Part shown: piece after piece, positions 1-5,555 of the stretch
How positions within the stretch are numbered: position 1 is the stretch's first letter
Layout: every line of letters starts with the position of its first letter
Assembly (NCBI GenBank): GCA_002400675.1
Contig: NVQY01000028.1
Location: 1-5,555 of the forward strand
Length of the DNA: 5,555 nt
Reading direction: 5' to 3'
From: Paracoccaceae bacterium
GTDB lineage: Bacteria > Pseudomonadota > Alphaproteobacteria > Rhodobacterales > Rhodobacteraceae
Program-made: the position numbers and the translations under genes
The notes under the pieces: model-generated
Seen by the model: the letters and a program-made list of their open reading frames with translations, nothing else
The model's database searches: none
Told to the model about the DNA's origin: nothing

Positions 1-1680
1 GCCGGTCTCGGGAATGCCCCGCCCGGTGGCATCAGCCAGAACCGCCAGCGCGTTGACGTTAGAGTTCTTGCCCTGATCGGTGGCCATGCCTTGGGTGGTA
101 TAACGCTTCATATGCTCGACCGAACGGAAATTCTCGACCGCGGCCTGCTTGATATCCTTGACCGTGATGTCGTTCTGAAAATCCAGCCACGCGCGCCCTT
201 TTCCCGGAACAGTCCAAAGCGGCGTCAACACATAGGGCGTATCCTCGGCCCTTGGCATCTCGGGCACCACCCCTTTAAGGCCCAGCACCTCAAGCGCCCT
301 GATCGCGGCCTCCGCCCCCTCCTGCAAACAGGCAGCGGTGGAAAACGCGCCATTGCAGGCCCCGGCAACATGCATCCCCGGAACCATGCCATCAACTGGC
401 ACAAAACTGGCAATATCAGCGCGCCATTTCGGGCGGCCATTCATGTGACAGGTCAGATGCACCGACGGGTTCCAGCCCCCCGACATGGCCAGACAATCAA
501 CCTGCAACCTCTCCAACCCGCTGACCGAGCGGATAGTGATACTGTCCAGCCCCTTGCGCCCTGAACTGTCGCAAACCTGCGCCCCGCGCCGCACCTCGAA
601 CTTGTCCGACAACGGCGCGTCATGGCGGGAATCAATCATCGCGGCCACATGCACGCCGGCATCAACCAGATCATGCGCGGTACGATGGGCGTCATCATTG
701 TTGCCAAACACCGCCACCGACTTGCCCGGACTGACGCCCCAGCGATTAAGATAGGCGCGCACCGCCCCCGCCGTCATGATGCCAGGGCGGTCATTGTTGG
801 CAAAAGCCACCGGACGCTCCAACGCGCCTGCCGCCAATACCGCCTGCCTGGCAACAATCCTCCAGAACGTCTCCAGCGGTGCGCCATCACGACGACGTGC
901 ATGATGATGCCCAACCCGCTCAAGCGCGCCATACGTGCCCTGATCATAGGCCCCGGTCACAGTGGTACGGGTCATCAGACGCACATTGCCCATGCCGCGC
1001 AACTCGTCCAATACCCCCTCGGCCCAGTCCAGCCCCGGCATCCCGTCCACCTCATAGGTCTCGGCCAGCAACCGCCCCCCCATGCGCGAGTCTTCATCTG
1101 CCAAAATCACATCCGCCCCGGCCCGCGCTGCCACCAACGCGGCCATCAACCCCGCAGGCCCACCCCCGATCACCAACAGATCGCAATGCGCCCAGGCGGC
1201 CTCGTATTTGTCGCGGTTATGCTCACCCGACAACGCCCCAAGCCCCGCCGCGCGCCGAATCACCGGCTCATACAGCTTTTCCCAAAACGCCCTCGGCCAC
1301 ATGAACGTCTTGTAATAAAATCCGGCGCTCAAAAACGGTGCCGCCAGATCATTCACCGACAACAGATCAAACCCCAGCGACGGCCAGCGGTTCTGACTTG
1401 CCGCCCTCAACCCCGGATAAATCTCCTGCACGGTTGCGCGCACATTCGGATCCTGCTCTGCCCCCGACCCGACCGTCACCAGCGCATTCGGCTCTTCGCT
1501 GCCCGCACTCAATATCCCGCGCGGGCGATGATACTTGAACGACCGCCCCACCAGCCGCACATCATTGGCCAACAAAGCCGACGCCAGCGTGTCCCCCTCA
1601 AGCCCGGTGTAATGAACCCCGTCAAAACTGAACGTCACCGTGCGGGCACGATCAAGCACCCCCTTACCCTGCACCCTCAT
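1..1680 (-). CDS. soxA: Sarcosine oxidase alpha subunit (SoxA), C-terminal part cut by left window edge
   Basis: Alpha subunit of heterotetrameric sarcosine oxidase, a cytoplasmic THF-linked enzyme turning sarcosine into glycine, 5,10-methylene-THF and H2O2. I translated the minus strand from 1680: the frame stays open for all 560 codons to the edge. Family members are about 1000 residues, so slightly over half is visible. Residues 1 to about 100 match the ferredoxin-like fold (Fer2_4) domain of SoxA, with no cysteine before C166, as expected for a domain that holds no iron-sulfur cluster. A Rossmann site GGGPAG lies at 172-177, followed by the usual ILADED strand end near 192-197, the NAD-binding region in this family. 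Further family blocks are LERPVAFANNDRPGI (288-301), SGGWNPS (400-406), HVAGACNG (437-444) and DFQNDITVKDI (500-510) leading to EHMKRYTT. The missing part should hold the GcvT-like folate domain. The ATG overlaps the soxD stop (ATGA) and has AGAGG seven bases upstream at 1688-1692, implying translational coupling. Glycine codons are strongly GGG-biased in the first 200 codons. Confidence 0.96.
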   Translation of the reverse strand, partial: MRVQGKGVLDRARTVTFSFDGVHYTGLEGDTLASALLANDVRLVGRSFKYHRPRGILSAGSEEPNALVTVGSGAEQDPNVRATVQEIYPGLRAASQNRWPSLGFDLLSVNDLAAPFLSAGFYYKTFMWPRAFWEKLYEPVIRRAAGLGALSGEHNRDKYEAAWAHCDLLVIGGGPAGLMAALVAARAGADVILADEDSRMGGRLLAETYEVDGMPGLDWAEGVLDELRGMGNVRLMTRTTVTGAYDQGTYGALERVGHHHARRRDGAPLETFWRIVARQAVLAAGALERPVAFANNDRPGIMTAGAVRAYLNRWGVSPGKSVAVFGNNDDAHRTAHDLVDAGVHVAAMIDSRHDAPLSDKFEVRRGAQVCDSSGRKGLDSITIRSVSGLERLQVDCLAMSGGWNPSVHLTCHMNGRPKWRADIASFVPVDGMVPGMHVAGACNGAFSTAACLQEGAEAAIRALEVLGLKGVVPEMPRAEDTPYVLTPLWTVPGKGRAWLDFQNDITVKDIKQAAVENFRSVEHMKRYTTQGMATDQGKNSNVNALAVLADATGRGIPETG

Positions 1681-1949
1681 GCGCCCGCCTCTTTAAAATC
1701 GGAAGCCAAACTCGCCGCCAATACCTCATGCGAAACCGTATCGCGCGTCACCACCAACCACGCCGAACACCCGGCCTCGTGATACCAAAGCTCTCGCACC
1801 GGCCCCGCCGGATTCTCGCGCAAATGCAAATATTCATCCCAAACCTCAGGCCCGGCCCCGACCTCAGGCCGCCCCAACGCCACCGCCGCGCCCTTATAGT
1901 AAAACTCGCGCCGGTCCCGCTCTCCGCAAATAGGACAAACTATCCTCAT
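1677..1949 (-). CDS. soxD: Sarcosine oxidase delta subunit (SoxD)
   Basis: Small zinc-binding delta subunit of heterotetrameric sarcosine oxidase, 90 residues, the usual family length. The zinc ligands are visible: C5 and C8 in the opening CPICG motif, and H57 and C61 in YHEAGC, matching the Cys-Cys-His-Cys site known from the Stenotrophomonas enzyme structure. The family blocks ERDRREFYYKG (10-20) and ENPAGP (45-50) are also present. It lies between soxB and soxA in the normal sox order; its TGA overlaps the soxA ATG. The ATG at 1949 is the only start codon after an in-frame TAA upstream, so the start is secure, yet its own ribosome binding site is weak (only GGGG about eight bases upstream). 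A short reading frame ending at 1946 overlaps this start and may feed it ribosomes. Codon use shifts to GGG glycine and TTG leucine compared with soxB. Confidence 0.96.
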   Translation of the reverse strand: MRIVCPICGERDRREFYYKGAAVALGRPEVGAGPEVWDEYLHLRENPAGPVRELWYHEAGCSAWLVVTRDTVSHEVLAASLASDFKEAGA

Positions 1950-1987
1950 GCGCTTAGCCCCAGCTTCTTCTTGTTATAAATACTCAA
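1946..1987 (-). CDS. Possible 13-residue leader peptide coupled to soxD
   Basis: This reading frame, encoding (L/M)SIYNKKKLGLSA, fills much of the 63-base gap between soxB and soxD. It starts with TTG at 1987, preceded by a strong Shine-Dalgarno-like run (GGAGAGGTGAG at 1991-2001 on the minus strand) a few bases upstream, and its TGA overlaps the soxD ATG as ATGA. The soxD start itself has only a weak binding site. The arrangement fits a short frame whose translation delivers ribosomes to soxD. I do not recognise the peptide. It could equally be chance, with the purine-rich run serving as a distant or stabilising element for soxD. Confidence 0.3.
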   Translation of the reverse strand: MSIYNKKKLGLSA

Positions 1988-1990
1988 ATT

Positions 1991-2005
1991 CTCACCTCTC
2001 CCCCG
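1991..2005 (-). promoter_or_regulatory. Strong Shine-Dalgarno-like run in the soxB-soxD gap
   Basis: The minus strand reads GGGGGAGAGGTGAG here, close to the anti-Shine-Dalgarno complement AGGAGGTGA. It lies 42 bases or more from the soxD ATG, too far to serve that start directly, but about five bases from the TTG at 1987. It is the best ribosome binding site in the soxB-soxD-soxA stretch, which is odd for a site not adjacent to an annotated start. Confidence 0.4.
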
Positions 2006-2012
2006 GGCGTGC

Positions 2013-3266
2013 CTAATGCAGATTATGCTGCGCCCCGGTGCCTTCTTCGTCCAGTATCCCAATCCCGGTGCGCATCCGGTCCAGCCGGAATTTGGTCGCC
2101 GCCCCGTGCGGGCGATCCGTGGCAATAAGATGCGCAAAACAATGCCCCGACGCCGGCACGGCCTTGAACCCGCCGTAGTTCCAGCCACAGTTGACGTACA
2201 ACCCGTCGATATCGGTCTTGTCGATATAGGGCGACCCGTCCGGCGTCATATCCATGACACCGCCCCATGAACGCAAAACCTTGGCCTTGCCGATCATCGG
2301 CATCAACGTCATGCCGGCCTCCATCACATGCTCGACAATGGGCAGATTTCCCCGCGCGGCGTAGGACGCGTACATGTCAATATCACCGCCGAACACCAAC
2401 CCACCCTTGTCCGACTGGCTGATATAGAAATGCCCCATGCCAAAGCTCAGAACGTGGTCGATCACCGGCTTTAACCCCTCAGTCACAAACGCCTGCAACA
2501 CATGGCTTTCCACCGGCAAGCGCATCCCGGCCAGCGCCGCCACCTGTCCCGAACGACCCGCAGCCACCATCGCCACCTTGCCCGCACGGATCGCCCCGCG
2601 TGTGGTCTGTACCCCACGCACAACGCCGCCCTCAACATCAATGCCGGTCACTTCGCAGTTCTGGATCAGATGCACACCGCGCTGATCCGCCCCGCGTGCA
2701 TAGCCCCACGCCACCGCATCGTGGCGCGCCGTGCCGCCGCGCGGATGATACAAACCGCCATAAATCGGAAATCGTACGTTGTCGAAATCAAGGTATGGCA
2801 CAAATTTGCGCACCCCCTCTCGGTCCAGCAAAACCGCATCATCACCCTGATTGATCATCGCATTGCCCCGCCGCGCAAAGGCGTCGCGCTGACCGTCGGA
2901 ATGGAACAGATTGATCAACCCGCGCTGGGAATGCATGACGTTGTAGTTCAGTTCCGACTCCAAGCCCTCCCACAGCTTCATCGAATGCGAATAGAATTCA
3001 GAATTGCCCTGAAGAAAATAATTGGCCCGAACGATGGTGGTATTGCGCCCCACATTGCCGCCGCCAATATAGCCCTTTTCCAGCACGGCAATATTCTTTA
3101 GCCCATGTTCCGCCGCCAGATAATACGCCGTCGAAAGGCCGTGCCCCCCGCCGCCGATGATGATGATATCGTATTGCGGCTGTGGCTCGGGGTCGCGCCA
3201 ATGGGGGGCCCAGCCCTTATTGCCGGTCAATCCCTCTTTCAGAACCCGTAATGCAGAAAACCGCAT
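2013..3266 (-). CDS. soxB: Sarcosine oxidase beta subunit (SoxB)
   Basis: Beta subunit of heterotetrameric sarcosine oxidase, a DAO-family flavoprotein that carries the sarcosine dehydrogenation site. It has 417 residues, about the usual length. The FAD-binding GGGGHG motif is at 38-43 after strand YDIIIIG, with E63 ending the second strand (VLEKG). The block RNTTIVRANY (74-83) is characteristic. The motif GGTARHDAVAWGYARGAD contains H182, which aligns with the histidine that covalently binds FMN in Corynebacterium and Stenotrophomonas SoxB (His172/173). The C-terminal block YVNCGWNYGGFKAVPASGH (357-375) contributes to the flavin site in this family. I chose the ATG at 3266: it has GGGGAG six bases upstream and begins MRFSALRVLKEGLTGNKGW, the form common in roseobacters. 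An in-frame TTG at 3299 would add 11 residues but has no good binding site and falls in the likely -10 region. It is the first gene of the soxBDA(G) operon. Glycine codons are mainly GGC, unlike soxD and soxA. Confidence 0.97.
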   Translation of the reverse strand: MRFSALRVLKEGLTGNKGWAPHWRDPEPQPQYDIIIIGGGGHGLSTAYYLAAEHGLKNIAVLEKGYIGGGNVGRNTTIVRANYFLQGNSEFYSHSMKLWEGLESELNYNVMHSQRGLINLFHSDGQRDAFARRGNAMINQGDDAVLLDREGVRKFVPYLDFDNVRFPIYGGLYHPRGGTARHDAVAWGYARGADQRGVHLIQNCEVTGIDVEGGVVRGVQTTRGAIRAGKVAMVAAGRSGQVAALAGMRLPVESHVLQAFVTEGLKPVIDHVLSFGMGHFYISQSDKGGLVFGGDIDMYASYAARGNLPIVEHVMEAGMTLMPMIGKAKVLRSWGGVMDMTPDGSPYIDKTDIDGLYVNCGWNYGGFKAVPASGHCFAHLIATDRPHGAATKFRLDRMRTGIGILDEEGTGAQHNLH

Positions 3267-3272
3267 AAATAT

Positions 3273-3278
3273 CTCCCC
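3273..3278 (-). promoter_or_regulatory. Ribosome binding site of soxB
   Basis: GGGGAG on the minus strand, six bases before the ATG at 3266. It decides between this ATG and the in-frame TTG at 3299. Confidence 0.7.
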
Positions 3279-3293
3279 ACCCGGTTTTGTGCG

Positions 3294-3322
3294 ATACAAC
3301 CAAGTCTATGCCTTGGTATCAA
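3294..3322 (-). promoter_or_regulatory. Candidate soxB promoter
   Basis: On the minus strand TTGATA (-35-like, 3317-3322, five of six to consensus) is followed after exactly 17 bases by TTGTAT (-10-like, 3294-3299, three of six). Transcription would start near 3287, leaving a leader of about 20 bases before soxB, which fits the ribosome binding site position. The weak -10 box is typical of promoters needing an activator, but the match is by eye only. Confidence 0.35.
3299..3317. promoter_or_regulatory. Inverted repeat in the soxB promoter spacer (candidate operator)
   Basis: ACCAAG, seven bases, then CTTGGT: a perfect six-base inverted repeat lying between the proposed -35 and -10 boxes of soxB. 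A protein bound here would block RNA polymerase, as expected for a repressor operator. No regulator gene in the window identifies the protein. Confidence 0.35.
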
Positions 3323-3361
3323 TGCCTAACCGACGCGTCCCCGCTCTTTTCGACACGGATT

Positions 3362-3380
3362 GCCTTGTCCGCGACAAGGC
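3362..3380. promoter_or_regulatory. Perfect 8-bp inverted repeat GCCTTGTC-CGC-GACAAGGC (candidate operator)
   Basis: Eight paired bases around a three-base centre. It is not followed by a T run on either strand and lies between divergent genes, so a terminator is unlikely; a regulator binding site is the better reading. Its half site shares TGCCTTG with the right half of the repeat in the soxB promoter, and the two centres (3308 and 3371) are 63 bp apart, about six turns of the helix. Confidence 0.4.
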
Positions 3381-3524
3381 CACCAAAAGGACCGCGGCAA
3401 AAGCCCCCTCATCCCGCAACCGTGATCAATAGTGTGTGCCGCCAACTTGAGGCGACACCCCCATGGGGTCACATTCACCTGAGTTAGATGGGCGCACTGT
3501 CATCTTACGCGATTTCAAACAGCT

Positions 3525-3529
3525 AAGGA
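3525..3529 (+). promoter_or_regulatory. Ribosome binding site of the esterase gene
   Basis: AAGGA seven bases before the ATG at 3537, supporting that start, which also gives a complete signal peptide. Confidence 0.65.
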
Positions 3530-3536
3530 TTTACAC

Positions 3537-4358
3537 ATGCTGCGCTTTTCCCTTGTGATTGCCCTGACGGTCACCCTGTTCACAGCCCTGTTTACGGCGC
3601 AATCGGCCAGTGCCTGTGGCGCGGACAGCGATTGCGTAATCGACAACGGGCGGATCTATCGCATCCGAATGCCAGCCAACGCGACAAATGAAAAAGTTGG
3701 CGCAATCGTTTTTGCGCATGGCTATCGCGGTAGTGCGGCGGGTGTGATGCGCAACAAATCCCTTGCCCGTATGGCCGACCGGCTGGGCGTGGCACTGATC
3801 GCGCTTGATGCGGGGGGCGAAGACTGGGCGTTGGCCAATGCGCCCCACCCCATGGGCGGGCGCGACGTGCTGGCGTATGTGGACAACGTCCTTGCCGATG
3901 CGACGCAACAATTTGCCATCGACCCTGACCGGATCATGGCCTCGGGGTTTTCCGCCGGGGGCATGCTGGTCTGGACGCTGGCGTGCGAGCGCGCCAACAG
4001 CTTCGCGGGCTTTGTCGCCATGTCCGGCACCTTTTGGGCACCAGTGCCGGCAACCTGCCCCGGCCCTGCGGCCAGCCTTATCCATATCCACGGCGACGCC
4101 GACAAAACCGTGCCGCTGCTTGGGCGGGCGATTGGCGCGACCCGTCAGGGCGAAGTGCCCAAGGCGCTGGAGATGTACGCAAGGCTTGGCGGGTTCGGTC
4201 CGTCAAAATCCACACAAAACGGCAAACTGCGCTGCGAGACACGCCGCAACGACACCGATGACATCCTGACCTATTGCGAATTTTCCGGCGGGCATTCCTT
4301 TCGCACGGAATACCTGCGCCAAGCGTGGGAAATGCTGGTCGAGGCAGGCCAGCTATGA
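3537..4358 (+). CDS. Exported PHB depolymerase/LpqC-family alpha/beta-hydrolase esterase
   Basis: A 273-residue serine hydrolase of the PHB-depolymerase/LpqC esterase family (COG3509). Residues 1-26 form a signal peptide: R3, a hydrophobic core 5-20 and the ASA|C signal peptidase I site at 24-27; the residue at -3 is Ala rather than Leu, so a lipoprotein is unlikely. The mature start, with CGADSDCVI, is typical of marine alphaproteobacterial members. HGY (61-63) fits the oxyanion loop, S139 in GFSAG is the nucleophile, D189 in HGDADKTVP the acid, and H253 in GGHSF the base. Six cysteines (27, 33, 150, 174, 233, 247) suit disulfides in an oxidising compartment. There is no C-terminal polymer-binding domain, so it is probably a periplasmic or secreted esterase acting on oligomers or other esters (feruloyl-type activity is known in the wider family) rather than a classical extracellular depolymerase. 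It is divergent from soxB and convergent with gdh; no functional link to either is evident. Family is sure, substrate unknown. Confidence 0.88.
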   Translation: MLRFSLVIALTVTLFTALFTAQSASACGADSDCVIDNGRIYRIRMPANATNEKVGAIVFAHGYRGSAAGVMRNKSLARMADRLGVALIALDAGGEDWALANAPHPMGGRDVLAYVDNVLADATQQFAIDPDRIMASGFSAGGMLVWTLACERANSFAGFVAMSGTFWAPVPATCPGPAASLIHIHGDADKTVPLLGRAIGATRQGEVPKALEMYARLGGFGPSKSTQNGKLRCETRRNDTDDILTYCEFSGGHSFRTEYLRQAWEMLVEAGQL

Positions 4359-4394
4359 CCGCCCGCCCCGACTGGTTTTAAACGCGCGGGCCGC
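4359..4394. other. Short convergent gap between the esterase and gdh stop codons
   Basis: The two genes end tail to tail here. GCCCGC (4361-4366) can pair with GCGGGC (4386-4391) around a 19-base loop that includes TTTTAAA. This is a weak hairpin and no clear intrinsic terminator is visible for either gene, so any shared termination signal is uncertain. Confidence 0.3.
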
Positions 4395-5555
4395 TCAAAG
4401 CCCCTTGGCGCGGTAACTTGCGGCGACTTTGGTGATCGACACCAGATAGGCGGCGGTGCGCAGATCGTCCACATCGCCCCGGCTGTGCCACACGTCGCGC
4501 ATTGACTGATAGGCAATGCGCATGGTGTCATCCAACCCCGAGCGCACCAATTCCAGTTCGCCCGCACCGCGCAGGTACTTGCCCTTGAACTCTGGCGTCA
4601 TGGACCACGCATCGCCCATGGCCTCATCAAGCCGTGACAATTCGTCGATCACCAACTGATGGCGCCCCTCTTCCTGACGCCGCTGCATCCGGCCAAAGCG
4701 GATATGGCTGAGGTTCTTGACCCACTCGAAATAGGACACAGTCACACCGCCGGCGTTGGCATACATGTCGGGAATGATCACCGTGCCCTTTTGGCGCAGA
4801 ATGTCATCCCCCCCGGCGGTAATCGGCCCGTTGGCCGCCTCGATGATCAGCGGCGCCTTGATCCGCGCCGCGTTTGACAGATTGATCACCGCCTCAAGGG
4901 CCGCCGGAATCAGGATGTCGCAGTCTTCTTCCAGAACGGCCGCGCCTTCGGCGGTGTGGGTCGCATCCGGGAACCCGGTAACGCCACCATGCTTGACGAT
5001 CCAGTTGTGCACCGCCTCTACGTCAAGGCCCGCAGGGTTGAACAGCGCCCCATCGCGTTCGATGATCCCGGTGATGATCGCGCCGTCTTCTTCGGACAGG
5101 AACTTGGCGGCGTGGTAGCCCACATTGCCCAGACCCTGCACAATCACCCGTTTGCCATCCAGCGACCCGGTCAGATTGGCCTTTTCAATATCCAGGGGAT
5201 CGCGAAAGAATTCGCGCAGCGCATATTGCACCCCGCGCCCCGTGGCCTCGACCCGACCGGCGATACCACCGGCATTCAGCGGCTTGCCGGTAACACAGGC
5301 CCGTGCGTTGATGTCGGTCGTGTTCATCCGCGCATATTGGTCGGCGATCCACGCCATTTCACGCTCGCCCGTGCCCATGTCGGGGGCCGGCACGTTCTGA
5401 CTGGGATGAATCAGGTCACGTTTCGCCAGTTCATAGGCGAACCGCCGGGTGATCAGTTCCAGTTCGTGTTCTTCGTATTTTCGCGGATCAATCCGCAATC
5501 CACCCTTAGAGCCACCAAACGGTGCCTCTACCAAGGCGCATTTATAGGTCATCAG
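4395..5555 (-). CDS. Glutamate dehydrogenase (Glu/Leu/Phe/Val dehydrogenase family), N-terminus cut by right window edge
   Basis: Interconverts glutamate and 2-oxoglutarate plus ammonium with a nicotinamide cofactor. About 386 residues are visible, ending in a TGA; the frame continues past the edge, and the ATG at 5552 is internal, since the motif MTYKCALVEAPFGGSKGG normally follows some 90-130 residues. Counting from that Met, the conserved lysines are K4 and K16 (catalytic lysine in GGSKGG), D58 in PAPDMGTG is the catalytic aspartate, GLGNVG (140-145) binds the dinucleotide, and E165 ends the next strand, suggesting NAD rather than NADP. NAGGVTVSYFEWVKN (266-280) is the family signature. 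About 51 residues then separate LSH from LVRSGL, an insert of the length of the antenna in animal GDH and absent from typical short bacterial GDHs. Overall similarity to human GLUD1, as I recall it, is marked (MTYKCA, ITRRF, PAPDM.TGEREM.WIAD, ACVTGKP). Glutamate specificity is preferred over Leu/Phe/Val because of this resemblance. It converges with the esterase gene, with 36 bases between stops. Confidence 0.93.
   Translation of the reverse strand: MMTYKCALVEAPFGGSKGGLRIDPRKYEEHELELITRRFAYELAKRDLIHPSQNVPAPDMGTGEREMAWIADQYARMNTTDINARACVTGKPLNAGGIAGRVEATGRGVQYALREFFRDPLDIEKANLTGSLDGKRVIVQGLGNVGYHAAKFLSEEDGAIITGIIERDGALFNPAGLDVEAVHNWIVKHGGVTGFPDATHTAEGAAVLEEDCDILIPAALEAVINLSNAARIKAPLIIEAANGPITAGGDDILRQKGTVIIPDMYANAGGVTVSYFEWVKNLSHIRFGRMQRRQEEGRHQLVIDELSRLDEAMGDAWSMTPEFKGKYLRGAGELELVRSGLDDTMRIAYQSMRDVWHSRGDVDDLRTAAYLVSITKVAASYRAKGL

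Larger units (their letters stand above)
3267..3536. other. Divergent intergenic region between soxB and the esterase gene
   Basis: These 270 bases hold no reading frame I can support. They contain the proposed soxB promoter, two inverted repeats sharing a half-site sequence, and a 10-bp palindrome CCCCATGGGG at 3459-3468. For the rightward gene the best promoter guess is TTGAGG (3447-3452), 17 bases, CACATT (3470-3475), which is poor and not called separately. Confidence 0.6.

Noticed and set aside
622..1782. A 386-codon open frame on the plus strand
   Set aside because: It lies wholly antisense to soxA and soxD, and its product is an Arg/His/Pro-rich string with no domain, as expected for the reverse of GC-rich coding DNA. 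The minus-strand genes are unambiguous family members.
2502..3101. A 199-codon plus-strand frame inside soxB
   Set aside because: Shadow of the soxB coding strand; soxB shows intact FAD and FMN motifs throughout.
3267..3299. N-terminal extension of soxB by 11 residues from a TTG at 3299
   Set aside because: The ATG at 3266 has a well-placed GGGGAG and gives the N-terminus seen in relatives, while the TTG overlaps the proposed -10 box.
3362..3380. Rho-independent terminator
   Set aside because: The hairpin is good but neither strand has a following T run, and both flanking genes are transcribed away from this region.
3563..3619. Lipoprotein signal in the esterase (Cys after the hydrophobic core)
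   Set aside because: The residues before C27 are ASA, lacking the aliphatic residue at -3 of a lipobox, and a nearby C33 suggests a disulfide instead.
3531..4091. A 186-codon minus-strand frame opposite the esterase gene
   Set aside because: It covers the signal peptide and nucleophile region of a clear esterase on the other strand, has low-complexity Gly/Arg/His-rich content and no recognisable motif.
4359..4394. Bidirectional intrinsic terminator between the convergent genes
   Set aside because: Only a six-pair stem with a 19-base loop and a four-T run inside the loop; this is too weak to call a terminator.

Overview
The window looks like part of a chromosome from a GC-rich alphaproteobacterium, most likely a member of the Rhodobacteraceae (Roseobacter group). 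This is inferred from the protein sequences and the gene set (a heterotetrameric sarcosine oxidase operon, a short exported PHB-depolymerase-like esterase and a tetrapyrrole-free, purely metabolic neighbourhood); no ribosomal RNA or other marker gene is present to confirm it. No mobile element, tRNA, rRNA or CRISPR array was seen.

Left part (1-3266, all minus strand): soxB, soxD and the first 560 codons of soxA, in that transcription order. They encode the beta, delta and alpha subunits of tetrahydrofolate-linked heterotetrameric sarcosine oxidase, which oxidises sarcosine (N-methylglycine) to glycine, passing the methyl carbon to THF as 5,10-methylene-THF and reducing O2 to H2O2. soxA runs off the left edge, so its C-terminal folate domain and the expected soxG (gamma subunit) lie outside. 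soxD and soxA overlap by four bases. A 63-base gap separates soxB from soxD; it contains a 13-codon TTG-initiated reading frame with a strong ribosome binding site whose stop overlaps the soxD start.

Middle (3267-3536): a 270-base divergent intergenic region. It carries a plausible soxB promoter with an inverted repeat in its spacer, a second and stronger palindrome about 63 bp upstream, and a 10-bp CCCCATGGGG palindrome nearer the rightward gene. These are operator candidates; no regulator gene is in the window.

Right part: a rightward gene (3537-4358) for an exported alpha/beta-hydrolase of the PHB depolymerase/LpqC esterase family, then, convergent with it after only 36 bases, a leftward glutamate dehydrogenase gene (4395 to beyond 5555) whose N-terminus is cut by the right edge. 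The dehydrogenase resembles animal mitochondrial GDH closely and has an insertion of about the size of the animal 'antenna'.

Functionally, the sox genes serve the last demethylation step of glycine betaine/choline/creatine breakdown, feeding glycine and one-carbon units; GDH interconverts glutamate and 2-oxoglutarate plus ammonium. A link between sox and gdh through nitrogen assimilation is possible but rests only on proximity. Most of the window is ordinary metabolic DNA; I see no clear new system, but the leader reading frame, the paired palindromes and the antenna-bearing GDH deserve checks.
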